Positions 60,242-64,000 of a DNA stretch of 64,000 bases are shown here, piece after piece. Origin of the DNA: Clostridiales bacterium (GTDB lineage Bacteria > Bacillota > Clostridia > Lachnospirales > Lachnospiraceae); NCBI GenBank assembly GCA_020859985.1, contig JAJBVD010000042.1:1-64000 (forward strand), written 5' to 3'. Position 1 is the first letter of the stretch. Every line of letters begins with the position of its first letter. The notes under the pieces were generated by a model. It had not been told where the DNA came from. It was given only the letters and a program-made list of their open reading frames with translations, and did not search any database. Made by a program: the position numbers and the translations under genes.

Positions 60242-60591
60242 CAGAATCCGAATCCTCCAAGTCCGCCCATACCGCCTGCGAACTTCGACATCGCGGCAGC
60301 CGCCTCTTCTTCTACCTTGCGCAGCGCTTCGTTGGTCGCCGCTACAATCAGATCCTGCAGCATCTCGATGTCATCCGGATCCACAACTTCCTCCGAGAGC
60401 GTCACTTTCGTCACTTCTCTTTTTCCGGAAACAGTCACCTCTACCGCGCCGCCTCCGGCTGTCGCCGTAAATTCTTTCCCTTCAAGCGCCTGCTGATTCT
60501 CTTCCATCTGTTTCTGCATCTTCTGCGCCTGCTTCATCAGGTTGTTCATATTTCCGGGCATCCCGCCCTGAAAACCGCCTCGCTTTGCCAT
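60241..60591 (-). CDS. YbaB/EbfC-family nucleoid-associated protein
   Basis: A 116-aa DNA-binding protein of the YbaB/EbfC family. The typical [20 protein letters not shown] helix is followed by a beta core ([20 protein letters not shown]). A Gly/Phe-rich tail ends the protein. AAGGAG precedes the ATG. It is translationally coupled to recR. In many bacteria dnaX precedes this pair; no dnaX is seen here. Confidence 0.95.
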   Translation of the reverse strand: MAKRGGFQGGMPGNMNNLMKQAQKMQKQMEENQQALEGKEFTATAGGGAVEVTVSGKREVTKVTLSEEVVDPDDIEMLQDLIVAATNEALRKVEEEAAAAMSKFAGGMGGLGGFGF

Positions 60592-60748
60592 AATCTTCTC
60601 CTTTCCGGCTCCATTGTTACGCTCATTTTACTACAAAAATCACTCCATTGCCACTGAAATTATACGATTTCTGCAAACAGGTTTCTGCCTGCACCAGTAC
60701 ATATACCTGACAGAACTATCAGCCGTATCCGCAGCAAATACCGCCGTC

Positions 60749-62614
60749 TCATTCCATATCCGCCGCATACAGCGCCGCACCTAATGCTCCGCATAGCTGC
60801 GCTTTCTCGCTGATGATCAGCTTCGTGCCAAGACGCTCCTCCAGCGTCTTTACCAGTCCCTGATTCTGCGCCACACCGCCGGTCATCATGTAGGCTTCCT
60901 CGCCTCCGACGCGCTTCACTAACGCTGCCGTCTTTGCCGCGACTGCCTTGTTCAGACCGTGAACGATATCGTCCGGCTTTTTGTTCTGGGCGATCAGAGA
61001 GACAACCTCCGATTCCGCGAACACCGTACACATGCTGGAAATCGTGATATCCTCGTCATAAGAAAGCCCCGCTTTGCCAATCTCATCCAACGTCATTTCC
61101 ATTGTCCTCGCCATCATCTCCAGAAAGTGTCCGGTCCCCGCCGCGCACTTGTCGTTCATGACGAAATTCTTCACGGAGCCGTCCGCATCCAGCCGGATTA
61201 CCTTGCTGTCCTGTCCGCCGATGTCAACGACCGTCCTCACCGACGGATTCAGGAAATGCGCGCCTCTCGCGTGACAGGTGATCTCTGTGATGCTTTTATC
61301 TCCAACCTGGATCGCCGTGCGCCCGTATCCGGTGGTGACCACTGCGTCGATATCCTCCCGCTTCAGGTGCGCCTGTTCCAGCGCCTGCTCCAGCGCCCGC
61401 TCCGCACCGATCGCTGCGCCCGCACCGGTCGGCAGGATGATGCCTGCCACGATTTCCTTTTCCTTATTTAAAATCACCACGTCCGTACTTGTCGAACCGC
61501 TGTCAATTCCCGCAAAATATCCTTTTCCCATATGCGCTCCCTTTTCGTGCTGCCCCGGCGCGAAATTGCTGCCGTCATCTGTCCCAGCCATATTTCCATC
61601 CAGACCGGTTCCATCCCCTTTTCCTGCTGATAAATCCGGTCGGGAAATATTTTTCATAATCTTCGGATTCAGCGCCAGACTCTCCGCAAACGCCTCCAGC
61701 CTCGTCAGCAGCTGCCCGCTGCTCTGTACGGTATAATCTGACTCGATTTTCAGAATCGGCACATCCGTATGCGACTTGATATCCGCGTACTCGAAGCTGT
61801 AAAAATCGCAAAATTTCACAGTATGATAAATGATGCCTTTTAAAGACGGATCCTGATAAAGCTGTTTACGTCCGGCTGTATCCAGCATCCGCATGCAGGG
61901 CAGCTGCCCTAAGAGTTCGCCCGCATACCAGTCCATGAGGGCGTCGAAGTCAGCTTCATGACACAGCCCGTCATTTGCAATCTGCGTTCCCGCATCAGGG
62001 CCAGCATCCTGCTCCTGCGGCTCCGCAAACGTCCACGCCACCGATCGGTTATTTACGCAGGTCTCGTTCACGACCGGAAGCGGCATGCTCTTTTCGGTCA
62101 TTTCAAACAGCTCGTCTCCCATGCGCGCACCGAGCACCGCCAGATGCGGCTCCTGCGTGCGTTCTTTCGGCTGAAACGCTTTGCAAAATGCTTCATAATC
62201 GAATTCGCGGCCCTTGTACTCGCCATATTTCTGCGCCAGATCTTTCAGCTGCGCCGCGACTCGCTCACGGCTGCAGATGGTATCGGCGCGGGCTGCGTCG
62301 CCGGTATCTGCCGAAACCGGCGACATAGTATGCAGCATATCGAGCATATAGAGGAAGTCCAGCTGACCGCTGTCCTCCAACAGATCATAGACACTGCGGA
62401 TGGTGTCGCAGCAGTTGACCAGCACAAGCTCCTTTACCTGTCCGGCAAGCACCGCTTCCAACACCGATTTCCCAAAGCCGCAAATATTCGGGTGCGCGAT
62501 CTCATCCGCATAGTCAAAGCCCTCCGGCATTGTATTCAGATTTTCACATTCGCCGCCGAACGCTGTCAGCAGCTCCAGCGGCGTATATTTACAGACATAA
62601 TACGTTTTTTTCAA
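60749..62614 (-). CDS. 2-hydroxyacyl-CoA dehydratase subunit fused to its activase
   Basis: A 621-aa fusion. Residues 1-340 belong to the 2-hydroxyglutaryl-CoA dehydratase D-subunit family (YVCKYTPLELLTAFGGECEN, ICGFGKSVLEAVLAG, GIIYHTVKFCDFYSFEYADI). Residues from about 366 form a BadF/HgdC-type ATPase activase: GIDSGSTSTDVVIL, DIGGQDSKVI, and cluster-ligand cysteines in NDKCAAGTGHFLE and SSMCTVFAESEV. The activase injects an electron with ATP hydrolysis to start the dehydratase. A low-complexity linker joins them. The start is a TTG with weak GGGGA; no better in-frame start exists. The partner dehydratase lies just upstream. Confidence 0.9.
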   Translation of the reverse strand: MKKTYYVCKYTPLELLTAFGGECENLNTMPEGFDYADEIAHPNICGFGKSVLEAVLAGQVKELVLVNCCDTIRSVYDLLEDSGQLDFLYMLDMLHTMSPVSADTGDAARADTICSRERVAAQLKDLAQKYGEYKGREFDYEAFCKAFQPKERTQEPHLAVLGARMGDELFEMTEKSMPLPVVNETCVNNRSVAWTFAEPQEQDAGPDAGTQIANDGLCHEADFDALMDWYAGELLGQLPCMRMLDTAGRKQLYQDPSLKGIIYHTVKFCDFYSFEYADIKSHTDVPILKIESDYTVQSSGQLLTRLEAFAESLALNPKIMKNISRPDLSAGKGDGTGLDGNMAGTDDGSNFAPGQHEKGAHMGKGYFAGIDSGSTSTDVVILNKEKEIVAGIILPTGAGAAIGAERALEQALEQAHLKREDIDAVVTTGYGRTAIQVGDKSITEITCHARGAHFLNPSVRTVVDIGGQDSKVIRLDADGSVKNFVMNDKCAAGTGHFLEMMARTMEMTLDEIGKAGLSYDEDITISSMCTVFAESEVVSLIAQNKKPDDIVHGLNKAVAAKTAALVKRVGGEEAYMMTGGVAQNQGLVKTLEERLGTKLIISEKAQLCGALGAALYAADME

Positions 62615-62637
62615 GTTCGTTTCCCCACATGTTATAT

Positions 62638-62677
62638 ACGTTCATACGTGCCTCGCAGCAAGTGCAAGGTACTGTCC
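62638..62677. repeat. Second dispersed repeat, copy B
   Basis: CCTCGCAGCAAGTGCAAGGT with ATACGTG before and ACTGTCC after; it matches 48768-48809. Confidence 0.7.
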
Positions 62678-62709
62678 TAAACAGATATATTCTTTCTTCG
62701 TAATTGTTC

Positions 62710-62736
62710 GTAACTGTTCAGTATCTTCACAGTTAT
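62710..62736 (+). repeat. 27-nt dispersed palindrome
   Basis: GTAACTGTTCAGTATC then TTCACAGTTAT. It lies between the two dehydratase genes, close to the second dispersed repeat, as also at 48.7 kb. Confidence 0.82.
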
Positions 62737-62813
62737 CAGACCTTCTAATGTCTGTATGCCTGTTCAGACATCTCTGTATACATGACCCTTCTGATTTTGG
62801 CTTTGCCGCGTTT

Positions 62814-64000
62814 TCACACTTTAAACGCCTCAGCGCCGCCAGCATTCAGCATCTCCAGAAAAGCCCCCAGCCGCGTTGACGTCTGTCCCTCACCGCCGTG
62901 GCTCCGGTCACAGCCGTCCCCATCCAGAATCAGAGTAGGAATACCGGCTGCTTCAAACCGTTTCTTTGCAAGCTGCGAGCCGCCGAGCGTATGCTTGCAG
63001 CCCCAGTGGTTAAACCAGACGACGCCGTCCGCTTTCGTCTCTTTTGCGTGGCGGATGCCCGCTTCGATCCGGCGGCTGATACTGCCGTTCAATGCATTAT
63101 AAAGCAGCCGCATCGCCATATCCTCATACGGATCATCCGAATGCGCCTCCAGATTCGCGACCTGTGCCAGCTCACAGCCGACAATCTGCGCATTTTCATT
63201 CAGCCGAAACACATTCTTTACCGCATCTGACCAGAACGGGATGATGTGCATCCAGTAAATGCGCTTTCCCCGGGCCGGACCGGCCTTTTCCAGATCAGCC
63301 AGCAGTTTTTCTGTATAGGCCTCTTCCTCTTTTGTCCCCAGCAAAATATTGTTGGTCATGCCGCAGTACAGCGGCGACACCAGATCCGCCGGGATATATT
63401 TATCCACCCGTTCTTTCTGAAAACGGTCATAATTTGCAAGCGTCCGTCTGCTCCGTGCCAGGCGTTCCCGCAGGCTGTCCTCGTTAATTTTTTTACCGGT
63501 ATGTTTCTCCAGAAAAGCCGCCAGTTCACGCAGCTGCTCCGCCACGTAAGCTACGTTCGCGTCATCCGGCGACAACAACCCGTCATCTTTCGTAATTGGC
63601 ATTTTCGTCCGGCACGCGGGTATATCGATTGCAAAACATGGCACTCCGTACAGTTCCGCCAGCTCGCGGAACGTCAGCAGGTTCGCATCGCATGCAAGCG
63701 TCGTGTAGACAATACAGCGCGGTGCTGGCAAAAGTCCCTTTTTTGCTGCTCCGATAAACGTCTTATGATAGCTGCACAGCGTCTCCGAAATGCCGCAGTC
63801 CTCAGCAGTCTGCAGAAACGCCCGCTCCGCTTTTGAAGCGGACAGATAACAGGAAAAGCTCTCCACATTGTACGGAGACAGTCCCACCTCCTGCATCAGC
63901 TCACAGGGCGTAAACACGCTGACCAAAACACTCTGATCCGGGTTTTTCAGCGGCCGCAGCATCGTATCCATCATCAGCCGCGCCAGATACCGGTCTGCCG
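62814..64000 (-). CDS. 2-hydroxyacyl-CoA dehydratase-family protein (5' end beyond window)
   Basis: At least 395 aa of a 2-hydroxyacyl-CoA dehydratase subunit (HgdB/FldC type). Recognisable parts are VFTPCELMQEVGLSPYNVES, CSYHKTFIGAAKKGLLPAP, ACDANLLTFRELAELYGVP and VVWFNHWGCKHTLGGSQ. Conserved cysteines for the 4Fe-4S cluster are in the first and last of these. The track starts at 63974, but the frame stays open to the window edge with family-like sequence (DRYLARLMM), so the true start is outside. With the fusion gene downstream it could form a dehydratase plus activase system; the substrate is unknown. Confidence 0.9.
   Translation of the reverse strand, partial: ADRYLARLMMDTMLRPLKNPDQSVLVSVFTPCELMQEVGLSPYNVESFSCYLSASKAERAFLQTAEDCGISETLCSYHKTFIGAAKKGLLPAPRCIVYTTLACDANLLTFRELAELYGVPCFAIDIPACRTKMPITKDDGLLSPDDANVAYVAEQLRELAAFLEKHTGKKINEDSLRERLARSRRTLANYDRFQKERVDKYIPADLVSPLYCGMTNNILLGTKEEEAYTEKLLADLEKAGPARGKRIYWMHIIPFWSDAVKNVFRLNENAQIVGCELAQVANLEAHSDDPYEDMAMRLLYNALNGSISRRIEAGIRHAKETKADGVVWFNHWGCKHTLGGSQLAKKRFEAAGIPTLILDGDGCDRSHGGEGQTSTRLGAFLEMLNAGGAEAFKV

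Noticed and set aside
60660-61031. 123-aa minus-strand ORF at the 3' end of the activase fusion gene
   Set aside because: It is an out-of-frame shadow of the activase gene on the same strand.

Overview
The window looks like a chromosomal segment of a spore-forming, Gram-positive anaerobe of the Clostridia, most likely a Lachnospiraceae-type gut bacterium. The evidence is a large SRP RNA of Gram-positive type, a YyaC-type spore protease, giant signal-peptide proteins with a QTGD-type wall-sorting tail, DUF5711, CvpA and DUF362 proteins, 2-hydroxyacyl-CoA dehydratase genes, and strong AGGAGG-type ribosome binding sites. This is inferred from gene content; no database search was made.

Layout. 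0-7 kb: a YigZ-family protein divergent from a bifunctional class A penicillin-binding protein, an acidic secreted protein with five YWYGD repeats, the SRP RNA and tadA. 7-23 kb: two giant paralogous surface adhesins (3068 and 2123 aa) on the minus strand. They share near-identical ends and a matching two-half-site operator plus promoter. 23-29 kb: tRNA-Ser(CGA), a DUF362 ferredoxin-like protein, M18 aminopeptidase, a YqeY protein and galactokinase.

29-41 kb is the accessory part. Two near-identical copies of a DUF2442-like/HTH antitoxin-like gene lie 10.4 kb apart in the same orientation. The second is translationally coupled to an upstream HipA-like kinase. In the first the kinase has been removed by an internal deletion that leaves a 16-codon stub. 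Between them is an AT-rich three-gene operon: two coiled-coil proteins share an N-terminal half but end in DUF6273 or Sel1 repeats, and they flank a protein with a nuclease-like N-terminus and a glycine-zipper membrane segment. I consider this the best candidate for an undescribed system. It is followed by an AraC-type remnant, ptsI, ptsH and fruK.

41-49 kb: an XRE regulator, then a six-gene minus-strand operon made of a YtrA-type GntR regulator, two ABC ATPases and three membrane proteins. The last of these is an exporter permease fused to a CPBP intramembrane protease. A perfect 10-bp-arm palindrome sits on the operon promoter. 49-54 kb: a DUF4143 AAA ATPase behind a 33-bp minisatellite, an ABC-class ATPase, and a Gfo/Idh/MocA oxidoreductase broken by a 5-bp duplication. 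54-64 kb: CvpA, DUF5711, a LysM membrane protein, yyaC, recR, ybaB, and two 2-hydroxyacyl-CoA dehydratase/activase genes, the last running off the window.

Two families of small dispersed repeats cross the window. One is a 27-nt imperfect palindrome found mainly in leaders and between genes. The other is a GC-rich palindromic element of about 75 nt that occurs between genes and also in frame inside two protein genes.
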